A stretch of DNA of 64,000 nucleotides from Adiantum capillus-veneris (GCA_014529385.2 CM043959.1:89911529-89975528); one strand, 5' to 3'; shown: positions 31,864-43,893, counted from the stretch's first letter. Made by a program: numbers and translations. The notes: generated by a model not told the origin, from the letters alone.

Positions 31864-33050
31864 TTTGATACTGCATAGTGTAGGGTATTTCAATGCCATC
31901 TACATATTCTTATACATTCGCCCTATAAGAATTGCTTTATAAATTCAAAGACCAGGTTCCTGATCATGCACACTACTTCAAGAAATATTTGCATGCAAGA
32001 CTTTCAAACGCCCCCAATGAGCATTTCTTGAAACAGTGGCTGGAGGGGTATATCAAAATATTTCTAAAAATCAAGCATTCAAGTGTACGTCATACAACAG
32101 CCAACAAGGTCACAAATCCAAAGAGGAGCTATCATGATGGCAAAATAGAAGATGCAGAGTAGGAGTAGGCAATGCAAGAAAAGAGCGAGCAAGCTACAAT
32201 GGGCTCATCCCACAGTCAACAATGCGAAGCTCCGTCCACACAAACTCCCATGCACTATGGTTTGGGAGGCAAAGCAGCTTGAAAAGATAAATTAAAGTTA
32301 TTTTTAATTGTGCAAGTTCGGTTTAGAAGGTGTTTTAGCTTATGAAACTTTTTTGGCTATTGTTAACTTAGGAAAATATCACTTTGATCCGTCCTACTAG
32401 AGAGATGGTCAAGTATTGAGAGGGACTCAGGAGTAATCCGACTCAACAGTCGGACCTCTACAAGCGGTAAGTGTAGACATTGAATATTGTATTAATCATT
32501 AATTTGGGCTATTGGTTTATGTAAAAAAAAAATTCATTGGTGTAGAGTTAGAGCCATCAAATATATGTACTTGTGGATGAGGACAAAGAGGATGAGGAAG
32601 AGGACTAGGATAAATATATATTTTCTATGGTCCTCTTATACAAGTGCAAATGTGTCACAGAAAACCCTCATGATTTGTATATGAAACTCATTTGAAAATT
32701 CCGCTTGATTTGTAAATTTTTTATAGTATTGTTCTTTTGTACTTCAATTTATAAAGGTAAGGTGTGACTTGTAAGTTGTTAGGTTTTATGGACGTAAAAG
32801 ATAAAGATGCTCATTTGGGCTACCCACAAATGAGCATCTTTATCTTTGAAAAGCCGTACAATGGAAATATAGGCAGTAACGAGCGTGGTAATAGTATATA
32901 TATATCCGTGGCTATTACCATGCCTATTATTGACAAACCACTAACACATGCAGTGATGTTGCTATTATTGCTCACAAAAGCTTTTCTCTTTTTATTTTCT
33001 TTTGTTAAACCCCGCAATGCTGACAATTCTGGACGTTTCCTCTTATATTG
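31864..33050. mobile_element. Second, diverged right-half copy of the outer CACTA family
   Basis: This segment aligns with about 30,660-31,863: ORF1 relic (LYKFKDQVPDHAHYFKKYLHARLSN from 31,935), ggaaaatatcact near 32,370, an acidic ORF1 end (DEDKEDEEED near 32,575), the partly deleted palindrome (32,797-32,847), subterminal-like motifs (32,885-32,960) and a degenerate terminus CCTCTTATATTG (33,039-33,050). The simplest reading is that the outer element inserted into an older relative, whose right half remains here. Confidence 0.6.
32797..32847. other. Inverted repeat, 21-bp arms, 9-base loop
   Basis: The left arm is 32,797-32,817 and the right arm 32,827-32,847, exactly complementary. Relative to the palindrome at 31,581 two positions differ, and each is changed in both arms so that pairing is kept. 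The centre of the palindrome has been lost. Confidence 0.9.
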
Positions 33051-35560
33051 GTAGGTATATTTCTCCACACTAGATTGCAAGACATCTCTCTCCTCACCAT
33101 TGTGATTGAATTGACCTCATTTGCATCACATTTAGGCTACATTTTCATTCACTCTCATCAATTACTTATTGTGATCAGATATGTACACTTATGTGTGCCA
33201 CTAGCCCGAGGCGGACACTTTTTAGAATGTGTATGATATCACGTGAGTTAACCGGAGAGGATTATTAAAAGACCAAAATGTATAAAAATGTATACATACA
33301 GAGGGGGGTGGGGGTTTTTTTAATAGGCTCACAGTGTAAGTATAGTATGTATATTGGGGTATTATTAATTACCTCTTGAACGCACGTGATATAGGGGTCT
33401 TTTGATAAGTGACTGCCCCGGGGCCACTAGTCACATTATGGTGCTAATTAGTAAAAAAGGCTTCATTTTTTGTTTTTGCTTTGGATTGATGGAATGCATG
33501 AGCTCAATGCCCTCTGCAAGAGCTCTATGTCGCACCTTCAACCTCTTCATTTCAGGGTGATTAGCCACACCTTCTTACACTAGTAACTTTAGCTCTGTGT
33601 GTGTGTGTGTGTGTGTGTGTTTACCCTGTATTAGGACATGTCGGAGGTCTTTTAGAGGGCCTTGTAATAAATTCTATTTCTCTCTTAATTAGAATATTTC
33701 AATAAAATGCATTTGCACTAATTGAGTACATTCAAACGGACAACTAGACATTCTCAAAAGTAAACTTTACTTTTCATACTTTTTAAAACGGTCACCTTTT
33801 CATTCAATGCGAGTGTCTTTTTCTTGAGGTGGGTGTTGCTCATTCAATATGGATTTTGTGTGATTAAAAAAATGAAAAACATTCATGAAAATATCAAGTA
33901 GTGATAGAATTTGAAGCTTTTGACACCACCATTGCATCCGGAATACTCAAAAACTTAGAAAATGCTTTGTCTATTTGCCTCATTCTGACACGTGGAGAGG
34001 GAGAAAAGGCCAAAAAAAACTTGAAAAGGTTTTACCAAACTGCGTGGAGCATGTCTCTAGTCTATTGAGCATGCTAAGCAGCATATGGCATGTGTAGCAT
34101 TGCCAAAAGAGGCCTTGGTCATAGGCCACCACATGTGGAGCATTTCTAGAGCATAAAATCACATGTGGAATAGGTTGTTCCAAGTTGTCATGCATGAGCT
34201 CAACACATGCTACCTCCTTTGTGCCCCTTTTGTACTCTATTTTTAACCCAAGTAATCAATTGCATTTTGTGTCTACACCCTAGCCAATTCTTATTGTGGA
34301 AGTAGCATTGTAATTAGCATGCATTTAGTATGAGTACTACTCTATTTCATCCACCCTAAATTCAACAAGATGGTGTTTTTACACGTTGATGAGGGAGGTT
34401 ATTCAAAGGGACCATAAGGGATATACAAGAGAGGGGGAGAGTCATGCCGCATGATGAAGGGGGAGAGAGAAATCTCTTTGATCATTCAAGTTGTAATTAT
34501 TGATCCAATTATTACGCCTAATCACTAGGCTTCAGGGCGATATCTCACGAGTCATGAGTGGTGGCATCGGCTTCTTCCTTAATGGGCGGCAGGCTCCATT
34601 GTTGTATGTGCAGCCGCGAAGCTTGAAGAAGGCTTGGCGGCGAGGCCGCCTCAGAAGCCAATAGCTTTTGGAAAATCTGCTTCAGTGGATCTCAATAAAT
34701 TTTTGGATCCAAAAGTGGTTGCTTCCATATGCACAACCTAAAATACTTCGATATTGTCGCAGGTGATGATGACGATGATCATAGTTTGATCACCCGGCAA
34801 GATATAGGGTTGCCCATTAACGAGGGCCTAGCCGGTGGGGGTTTGACGGCCTATAGCTACATCCAATCAATGGTCATCGACATGGCCTGCAGGTGGCTAA
34901 GAGCACGGAGGTACCTTCATCTTCGCCGATGGAATAGGGAGACTTGGGTGTTTACAGGCACAACCTGTAGGTTTGATCTTGTATCTGCTACAATAATATA
35001 TCGAGGTTAGGATTTGCATCCTTCATGAGTGAGGGAACGATTGTGATTTTTGCAACCCGACGACTGAGAGAGAGAGAGAGGGGGGGCGGGGGGCAGGCCA
35101 TACCAGTGCTAGTTTATATATTGATATGAGAAAGCAAATCACTTTATGTAGAGATTGTCACTCAAGGACTTGTGCTTCAAAAGATTTGGTTGACATGGAT
35201 GGTAGGTGTTGTGCACTTTTGAAAGCTACACATCAAATCAATTAGCCTCCTACCTAGAATATACTAATACGGCCGGCCATCTTCGGCTGCCTCTCTCTCT
35301 CTCTCCCCCTCTTTATCGTGTGCACAGGGGCTTTTTTTCATTTTGAACTTTAGCCTTCAAGTTCAGATTGCGACACGTGTAAAGGGCTCCCCCTTCCGCC
35401 ATATTATGTTAGTAGATATGTAGGTTTCTCTTGGGAGTCAGGACTTAGAAGTTAGTGTCTTGATCTTATCTTTAGAGTGTTTCAATGAGACACCATATTC
35501 TGAAACACTTTTGTCAATGAGCTAACTTTTTTCTCCTCCGTCCATTATCCTCGAGATCTT
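33051..35560. other. Intergenic stretch without a recognised gene
   Basis: It contains a GT run (33,598-33,620), a GA/G-rich tract (35,068-35,095) and a compact self-complementary stretch gtgactgccccggggc...agtcac near 33,401. A short possibly coding piece (KSASVDLNKFLDPKVVASICTT, 34,665-34,730) may be an old exon, but I cannot connect it to anything. Confidence 0.5.
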
Positions 35561-35579
35561 CGCAGTTCATTGGCGATCG

Positions 35580-37374
35580 TTGATAGTGTTGAGGACTAGA
35601 TACGAAGTGGAGCCTGGAGGATACCTGCAGCTTGAGCATCAGCACACTCGCCAACCTGCATATCGTGATGTGCATTGCCATGCATGCATTGTAAAGCAGC
35701 CCCTTGATGCCGGCCATCGCTTCTCTGGTCGAACGCAACAGCGTTTAGACGAACCAGCCTCATGCATCTTTGGAGCTATGGGGCATGGTGTACCGGAGGC
35801 TACTCATATCAAGCACTCGCTAGCCCCTGCTCAGAACTGTGGCACGACATGACGAATGTCAGCACAATACAGCCGCAAGGATGGATTGAGTGTGCTCGAT
35901 CTGTGAATGTTTCCCATAGTCACATCAATCAGCCTCTGCAGCACTTCTGCTCTGCTAGTCTTCAACCGCAGTGTTGCCAAATTGCAGCTCATGGTGGTGA
36001 TGCTGAAGAAAGGCCTTGCTTTACAGTCCCAATGGGAGGGGATGTTCTAGAACATACATGTGCGCCAATGGGGTCTGCCCTTTTGAATGAAAATGCAGGA
36101 GGACACCTCTATACGAATTTTGTTGGCAATGCATCAGATCATGCTCGTAAAAGCATGGTTTCACATAACATAATTGCTGACACTGCCCAAACACAGGTTG
36201 TATCAAGGTACCTCCCAGTGGATCTGGCAGCCCACACAAGACAGCTGCACTCTGTTTGGTGGGGCGGAGCTGTATCACAAACAGAGGATGATAAGCTTTC
36301 TTACAAAAATGGTCAGGAGAAGCACACTGACGGTGATGAATTTTGTGCATTAGATGCTGGTTATGACCGGGGGGGTCAGACCAAATAATGACGGGTGCTG
36401 GCCGAGGAAGGAGGCTCAAACAGCACGCAAAAACTGCTGGGGTGATCATAGGCAGAAGAGCAAGAGAAGAAAACGATATTTTTGCAAGCAACAAAGTAAA
36501 AATGCCAGCACCTGGGATATATGGACCTAGCACCTCAAATGTAGGCCCAATGTCAGAGAGCTTGAGCAACATCAAGGATAATGATGGACGAGGCCATGGT
36601 AACACTGACTCTAACCAGCATGATCGGTGGCTCCAAGCAGTGAATTAACACAGGGCACTGCTGGGGAACCAGTTGCAGACTAATTATACAAGCAAACTGG
36701 CCGGAAGAGAATATGGGACTTCAGAATAAGGAGTATCTTACGATGACATGTACATATCCATGTGTGGAATTTCACAAGCGTTGCGTAGTACCTGCAAGTG
36801 AATACCACAAAAAATATGATAACAGTAATGTGCAGTGTAGTTGGGCATCTCCAAATGCAAAGAACGAATGATGGCATCAAATTTCCTTGCATTCAGCCAC
36901 TTGCCAACTAAAATAGTAGAAATTACACTGGCGATTGGCTTCAGCCAGCTTCAAATAACAAAGGTAAGAAGAACATGCAAAGTGCATTTCTAGGGTTGGA
37001 AGCTTTGAGCATGCAGGGAGAAGCCACTGTTGTCATGGCTAGTGACAATATATCCAGCTAGCTGCCCTCCAGAAGGTACAAACATGAGGGAGGAATGCTC
37101 CGAAAAACTGTTGGTGGAGGATGATGTCCAGGTGCCCACGATGGCAAATCGGGTGATGGACTTCCTCAGCAGCTCTTCTGATGACCGAGATCTTGACGAT
37201 CATTATCTATATGAATCTGATGATGCCCACTATCCTTGGTCTGGCAAACCCGTAGAGGGCAATGCAAAGAGCCGGGAAAATCAGGCATACAAGTTTTTCA
37301 TGGAAACCTTTGAGGAAAATGAAGAACTATATATAGAAGAGGTACAAAGAGGAGCATGGTACAGGGAAATTTGA
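35580..37374 (+). pseudogene. Decayed intronless coding region, unknown family (possible retrocopy)
   Basis: Coding-like sequence runs across several plus-strand frames in succession: 35,580-35,850, 35,762-36,388, 36,388-36,648, about 36,690-36,870 (with EYLTMTCTYPCVEFHKRCVVPASEYH, interrupted by a TGA) and 37,030-37,374. The last frame is acidic (VMDFLSSSSDDRDLDDHYLYES) and ends FFMETFEENEELYIEEVQRGAWYREI. Frame changes without splice signals between them, plus scattered stops, suggest a single long ORF copied without introns and then decayed. I do not recognise the family. Alternatively, several unrelated open frames merely follow each other. Confidence 0.4.
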
Positions 37375-37589
37375 TTGCCTTGTCTGCTCTAACATCCCAG
37401 TCACAAAACCATACCACACATAATTGGACAAGTTGCATGTATGGAATGCAGGCCTTAAATTTGGAGGCCATTCTGGGCGTCATTGGCATTTTGGGCATCA
37501 AATGAAGGCTAGAATGGTCCACAAAGGCTTCACCGTGAAACTTTTTTACTAGGGACAAGGTATCATTAGACTCCCAAGTATAAGGAGTA

Positions 37590-37725
37590 GGGTGTCATAT
37601 ATATATATATATATATATATAGAAAATGTGTTGTAACTTCTATATATATACACACACAAAGAGAGAGAGAGAGAGAGAGTTATATATATATATATATATT
37701 CTTATATATATATATATATAATGTG
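37590..37725. repeat. (AT)n and (GA)n microsatellite cluster
   Basis: TA runs near 37,599-37,621, 37,680-37,699 and 37,705-37,720 flank a short GA run (37,660-37,678). The phrase atgtgttgtaact occurs on both sides. Confidence 0.85.
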
Positions 37726-38128
37726 TTGTAACTTGTGTATTTTTATTATCTCAAGGTTAGATACTTCAAAATACTATGCAATTTTGAATATGAGCTCTCT
37801 CATGTTTCAAATGTTTATTATGAATGCATGTATGTGTAGAGGTGTCACTTGTTATATTGTAGTGACATAGTATCGTACAATGTTAAGCGTCATTTGAACT
37901 GCACAACTCAAAAATCGATTGACGTCCAACTTTTATAGACTGAGTGTAATTTGAAGCTCCATAAATGTAGACTAGGAGTCGTATATATTAAACCAAAATC
38001 TAAGTGAGGGAATCAAAATGCGTTGCCTTGCCTGTTGGATATGTGCAATGAAGCCAAGGCTTGAAATATTGAATGCAATATTGGGTTTGTTTGAAAGTGA
38101 GCGTTTCTCTCAAAGTTATTTTCAAGTC

Positions 38129-38324
38129 GGTGCATCTTATCAGTTTCTTATAAAAGGAGAAAAGTTACTAGCTACTTATAAAAGGAGAAAAGTTACTAGC
38201 TAGCCTAATTACTAAAGCGCAAGCAGCAAAAAAAACACTCGGTGCATCTTATCAGTTTCGTATAAAAGGAGAAAAGTTACTAGCTAGCCTAATTACCAAA
38301 GCGCAAGCAGCGAAAAAAACACTC
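38129..38324 (+). promoter_or_regulatory. Promoter with tandemly duplicated TATA segment (three TATAAAAGG boxes)
   Basis: The block ggtgcatcttatcagtttc(t/g)tataaaaggagaaaag occurs at 38,129 and 38,241. Within the first copy the 26-bp piece acttataaaaggagaaaag...ctagct is itself repeated. TATA boxes lie near 38,149, 38,177 and 38,261. The last is about 70 bp before the ATG at 38,331, a normal distance for a plant promoter plus short leader. Confidence 0.75.
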
Positions 38325-38330
38325 AGCAAA

Positions 38331-38709
38331 ATGGACAATCGTCACGGCGCACTTCTCATGTTGGCAGTGCTGTTGATTGGATGCTACCTCAGCGCTATTT
38401 ATGGCATTTCTGGCGTAGGTACTGACCTCGACGACGACTACCCATTGTACACGCCACGCTGGTGCGTCGCTAATCCCGCCGCCGATCGAGAAGCGTTACA
38501 GAAAGCTTTGGACTTTGCCAGTGGTGTCAACAAGAGCTACTGCGAGAACATCCAGCCCCGCAAGGTCTGCTACCAGGCCGACAACCTGCCGGCGCACGCG
38601 TCGTTTGCCTTCAACAGCTACTGGCAGGATAATTATGCTTGGCCTTTTCCCCTCAGACGCGATTGTCATTTCGGCGGCACTGCCCTCATTGTTAAATCGA
38701 ATCCCAGTA

Positions 38710-38764
<55 letters not shown>

Positions 38765-38884
38765 GCTGCGCACCAAATAGTAACAACTAATTGTTTTGTT
38801 TCCCTGCACGCTATGCTAGATATGAGTATAAAAGTAAAATTTACGCGGTTTGATTTCTTCAGCATCATGATTGTACTGTTTTAA
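38331..38884 (+). CDS. Secreted X8 (CBM43) domain protein, probably two exons
   Basis: ATG 38,331 begins a signal peptide (MDNRHGALLMLAVLLIGCYLSAIYG). From about residue 44, RWCVANPAADREALQKALDFA, then NIQPRKVCY, HASFAFNSYWQ and CHFGGTALIV form an X8 domain, the callose/beta-1,3-glucan-binding module of plasmodesmal callose-binding proteins and glucanase tails. Exon 1 probably ends at 38,706 (ccca|gtaata). An acceptor at 38,819 would add a short tail ending at TAA 38,882-38,884 with a hydrophobic end, which would lack the usual last X8 cysteine. The true second exon could therefore lie elsewhere. The intron carries a (CT)n run directly after the donor. The exon is more GC-rich than its surroundings, as expected for a real host gene. 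Confidence 0.75.
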
Positions 38885-38908
38885 TGATTTAATGTAATGG
38901 ATACAAGT

Positions 38909-38966
<58 letters not shown>
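38714..38966. repeat. Two (CT)n microsatellites
   Basis: CT runs occupy about 38,714-38,759 (within the X8 gene intron) and 38,911-38,966. A third shorter one lies at 39,186-39,214. Confidence 0.95.
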
Positions 38967-38969
<3 letters not shown>

Positions 38970-39183
38970 GTTAGAAAAAAACCGGGGTCGTGTGTATTTT
39001 AACCGGCTGAAATCCTAAAATCCCAGTTAGATTTTGAGTTTGCCTTCAAGAAAACTGGGAAATTTTCACAAGTTTTAGTGTAATTACCGGCAAGAGCTTC
39101 AAATTTTGACCTAAAAACCGGAAGAATTTCGAGTTTGCCATTATTTTCTTCTGTTAGGAAAAATGTTTTTTTCTAGCCCTGCG

Positions 39184-39215
<32 letters not shown>

Positions 39216-40550
39216 AACTGAAGCATCATGATGGCCAGTGTTCGGGAAAAATCATTTTTCCAAACCTACAAAATTATCTTTCTTGAAAATTCCAAGAGGA
39301 AATCATAGAAAATTAGGTTTACTTTTGGGGATTTTACACTAACTTTCTCTATTTTGAGGCGGAGTTTCTCCTTTTCCCCTTGCCTTCAATCGGCATTTTT
39401 GAAATTGAAAACGGCACGATATCAAGCCGAGATACATTTTTCCCGAACATTGATGATGGCCTACTCTACTAAAATTAATTATTTAGAAGTTTGAAATGTT
39501 CTATAGAATTAAGCATATAACTGTTTGGACATTAAGTTCTTAGTCGAAACAAATGAAGTTACTTTTTTGTTTAATGTTGGGCAAGCATGCCAAATTGCGG
39601 CAGATTTTTTAGGCTTAGCATGAGAGTGCAAAATTCAGCTAGAGGTAAGATTGGAGTATGTTGATGGAAAGGCGTAAGCATTCAACAAACTCATTAGGAG
39701 AGGGTTTCCAAATCAAAGTAATTATTTATAGTGAGTTTGTGGTTTGTATCATAACATTTGGATCGCCGCTAAGCTATCTCACTCTTAATCTCACACACAC
39801 TCTCAATCACAGTATGATCATGGTGTGTCTTTGTTAGCTTGTTTGGCCAAGGGCCAATGACCTACAATAGGTGACAACTTGCTAGCTGTAGCACCTATCC
39901 CGGCCATTGCCATTCAAGCATTACATCAAAGTTGTGGACAATATGTATCCATCAAGGTGATCCTTGTAGACACATTTTGGATGCAATATTTAACTATTAT
40001 ACACAAAGCTACTCCATCTTTTCCCTTGAACCGAGCAAGTCTTTAGCTATTATCAACCATTGTGCTTGAAAGCATACTCGATTTGAAATAGGCTCAACAT
40101 TCACTTAAAACACATGTTTGAAAGTGGCCGACAACAAAAGAACAAGAGGAGGTAGGAGGAAGATGTAAGAAGAGTGGTTCCATGTGGGCACATCAGACAC
40201 CATTTGAATAGCTCACAGCCCATACCATGACACCAAGAAAGCTTTGTAGACAACTGAATAATATAAATGCAACATCTTCCTTTACACATCTTTCTATGGC
40301 TCCAATGGCCTGACGAACTACTTGAAACACTCCCACATTAGCAGCAGACTGTTTTCAGCCGAGTCTTAGGCCATGGGGCTAAAAAGAGATATCAATAGAG
40401 AGATTACATAAGTGCCTACCATCGAGGCCAAAAGACTCTCTATCTTTGAGCTTGCCAGTCATCAATAATTTCTTTAATCTCTGGTTTTGAAATAGGTTGT
40501 TCTAGAAAGTGTGCCATTTGTGGAATGACCAAGTTCTCCTTGTGAGATGT
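38970..40550. other. Noncoding stretch
   Basis: No gene recognised on either strand. Two regions near 39,050-39,130 and 39,240-39,440 share loosely similar aaattttc/gggaaaa wording, perhaps from an old repeat. Confidence 0.4.
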
Positions 40551-40599
40551 TGCCACTTATCATCAAAACCTTTAATAAATATAACAAATTTAGGCCATT

Positions 40600-41500
40600 G
40601 ATTTCTTCTTTTAAAGAATTTCGAACATGTTTTTGGTAGGTCTACTTATCGTTCTAGACCAAAATTCTCTTCCTGCGCAAAGATTTCTCTTAGATCAATG
40701 AGCTCTTGTGAGGGGGAGGATCTTTATTGGAGAGAGATTCCTACATAAGGATAATCTTTCACATTATCATGACTCTTTTCCTATATCTTGTTAAAGTTGG
40801 TCAAGGCCCTATAGCTACTTTTTGGACTATCCAATTAAAATACGGAAGGTTATAGATTAGAGAGACATTCGACTTACAATCCACTTGTTAGTGGTTCTTA
40901 AATAGGTTTTCAAACATATACACTTGGTTAAATTGGACTTCCTTGTAGCATTCTTCCAGCTATTTTCTACTCCAAGCAAAACCTACATCCACTAAGATAT
41001 TCAATACTATGCATTGGCTCCATAGTTTTTTCCACCTTTCCTTTTTTATTTGTGATGTAATTTGCCCTAATACTTGATTATTTTACTTGATGAGATTTAT
41101 TATATTGAAGTCTCCTACTACCACAATTGGTTAAGTGACTTCATCAATGTCAATCCAACATTTGATTTTGTAAAAGATAGAGTTGGGTGAATAGACAAGG
41201 ACTAATGTATACTTGAAAGGCTTGCACACAATAACAACTATCCATGTGTCCCTTTCTAATTTATGCACATTTATAAACATAGATTTAATTGGTAAAGAGG
41301 TTTCAATGATCGATTCGTGTTTCCGTGCACTATGCTAAATCCAATAGTGATCATGCTTAGCACTATTGTTTTTGAGATTAGCAAGAAGATATTCACAAGA
41401 TGTTGTGACTGCTTGCAAACAAATAAAATATAGGTTTCAATGTCAAACGATCTATGAACCCTTCTCAATTAATCTTTTATGTTTGGGCATCTCATTTCTT
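40600..41500 (-). mobile_element. LINE (L1-type) AP-endonuclease relic
   Basis: On the minus strand near 41,240-41,110 the sequence reads FKYTLVLVYSPNSIFYKIK, followed after about 20 residues by IVVVGDFNI. The pairing of an (I/V)Y(G/S)PN strand with a downstream (V/G)GDFN motif is diagnostic for the endonuclease of plant LINEs. Downstream (towards 40,950) LNILVDVGFAWSRK resembles the (L)(I/V)D(V/L)....W segment that follows. Stops and missing glycines mark it as dead. I see no clear reverse transcriptase motif. Confidence 0.5.
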
Positions 41501-43120
41501 GTTGTTTTTTAAGGATTCCAGTGTGGAGCTAGATACTTTATTTGGATCAATGAGTTTGTCCTTTTTCCTCTTAGCCTTAGAGGAGTTTTTATGAGGTACA
41601 GATTCCTCCTTTTCTTGAGTGATCGTAATTTCAATTGCTCTTGAGGTTTTTCTTATTGAGTGCATAAGATGACCTCATTGTCCTCCTTACAAGAGTCAAA
41701 ATTGGACATAGGCCTCTTGCTTTATCTTTAGGGCTATCAAGAATTCCAAGCTTTGGGTTATTTGATTGGGACTGCACTACACTCTTTGGATCTCTAGCCT
41801 CCTCTCTTATAGGGTTCCAAAGTGACTCAAGAATCTTGAAAACAAAGGAAAAGAGACCATGAATGTCATTGGAGTTTTTCCTTGTTCATGTAGGTCAGAG
41901 ATCGAGCTAATAATTCCTATCAATATGGTGACTAGAGCTCATGCTCATGAAACTACAAAGAACATGAGGATGAGCAAAAACTACCAATTTAAATTGAATT
42001 CGAGAGTTTGATTGTTAAGACTTAAAGAAAACCATGGAAAGCAAAAATAGACAAAATGAAAGCTAAGAGGCTAAAACAAAAGACTTCCTTGGAGAGAGAG
42101 GTGCAACAAACAAGGGAGAAACTTAAAAAAGAGAGAGAGAACAAAAAACGAGTGGAATGAGTGGTATCTTCCAGAATATTATTAGGTGGTCCAATATTAC
42201 TCCACAAAGTGCTAGAACCTTTAGAGGCTCTATTTGAAGCTTATGAGGCTATATATACTAAAGACCAACGAGATATTGGAGCAAAGATGGTTGACATATC
42301 CGCACCCCAAAGTCAAAACATAGAGATTGGATATGTGCAAATGGCTCTTATAGGCTGCTCCAGCTCCAATGAATCCAAAAAAACAAAACATCCCCAGAGA
42401 AAAAGTTTTGATACACCAAAAGGATGAGTAAACTGAGCACGAGGGAAACCAAGTGATTGATCAAACATGTCTTGGAATATGAACACCATTGGATACAAGG
42501 GTAGCGGAAAATACCATTATTGATGTTGGTGCAACCAAAGCTGGTTAGTGCTAGGAAGTGGAATATGCAGTGCTATGGGTGCATACAGGTACATGGGAGA
42601 TGGCTAAAGCAAGTATGGAAGACCTCGGTAGGCATGTGATTGCGGAGATGTCTTCCTAATATGGGTTCTTAGGCTACGAGGGCTCTAGAATGTGCCTAAA
42701 GTGTCTAAAGTGATGGAAAGGTGCAATGGAATGTGGTGTTTGAATAGTTTTATGAGCCGGTCTAGACGACTCCTTAAATGGAGCTACAGTGTGGAAGTTG
42801 TGATTGCCTAAAGTTAAAACACTTTATAGATCCTCGAGGAGCAGGGAAAGTGATATACAGTTGGTGAGAGCTAATGTCATTAGATAGGATCAAAGTGCTG
42901 AGCATGTCAGTCTTTTTGGATCATCAATCGAAGCGCGATGGGCAAGTTATTGCCAATTGAATATTTTTTCGGGGTCAGTAATGTGCCAACTTGACCGCAT
43001 TGGTAGACATGCCATTTAGAGTTTTTTAAGCCTTGACTAGATTTGAGGAGATAGTGCTGATCCAAGCAAAATTTCTCGAATCATTAAAATGTTCTCATGA
43101 TGATGTCAAAATATCCTTTA
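41501..43120. other. Noncoding stretch
   Basis: Nothing recognisable as a gene or RNA. Short open frames (for example 42,161-42,427) have no family features. Confidence 0.4.
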
Positions 43121-43123
43121 GAA

Positions 43124-43124
43124 A

Positions 43125-43160
<36 letters not shown>

Positions 43161-43437
43161 GCAAGAGCTTCTCAATCATTCGCGTGCATGCGGATGATCA
43201 AGGGGCTCCTACCCCCCCTTTATTTTTTAAAAATTTGGATATTTAAACCTCTTGACGTTCTTGGTTTACGCGGATGATCAGGAGGGTCTTTCCCCCGTTT
43301 TTCACCCCCCAAAAATGGATATTTCAAGTACATCAAGAGGTCTAAATATCCAAAATTTTGAAAAATAATAGGGGGTAGGAGGTCCTCGATCATCCGCGTG
43401 CACGTGGATGATCAAGAAGCTCTTGCTCCCCCTTTAA
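43124..43437. mobile_element. Foldback (MITE-like) inverted repeat, arms about 100 bp
   Basis: The left arm runs from the G run (43,131-43,159) through gcaagagcttctcaatcatt and ctcctacccccc to cctcttgacgt (43,256). The right arm, acatcaagaggtctaaatatc (43,330) through ggatgatcaagaagctcttgc, is its imperfect inverse. The roughly 70-base centre contains a third, direct partial copy (gcggatgatcagg..tcccccgtttttcac). Coding is not expected; a long hairpin is. Confidence 0.75.
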
Positions 43438-43834
43438 AAAAAAAAGATATTTTGAGTAGGTAAAAAGGTCAAGATATTTAAAAATTTTGAAACTAAAAAA
43501 TCTTTATGTATTGCTTGGTACTGCTTGGGTCGACATGTGGCAAAGAAAATAAGTTGTGTTGTGCTTTTAATAGATATCAAGTGAGAGCATCTCTCCAAAT
43601 GCAATCACCCATGTTTGCATCTAGAAAACCCTTCAAATGATGTTTATGTGTGCGTCACCTTTCACGTTGGCACACAAATAGCATTAGTTCACACCACACA
43701 TGCAACATATGTCAGTTGTTGACTAAGCACCTTTGTCATTGTCTTCTTATAGTATATTGAACAAGGTCGTCGCTAACTTGCCAATGGCGAGAGCGAGAGC
43801 GAGAGCAAGAGCCCGCGTCCGCATGCGCGCGGAC

Positions 43835-43837
<3 letters not shown>

Positions 43838-43890
<53 letters not shown>
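43838..43890. repeat. (GT)n-(GA)n compound microsatellite
   Basis: A short GT run passes directly into a GA run of about 40 bases. Confidence 0.95.
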
Positions 43891-43893
<3 letters not shown>

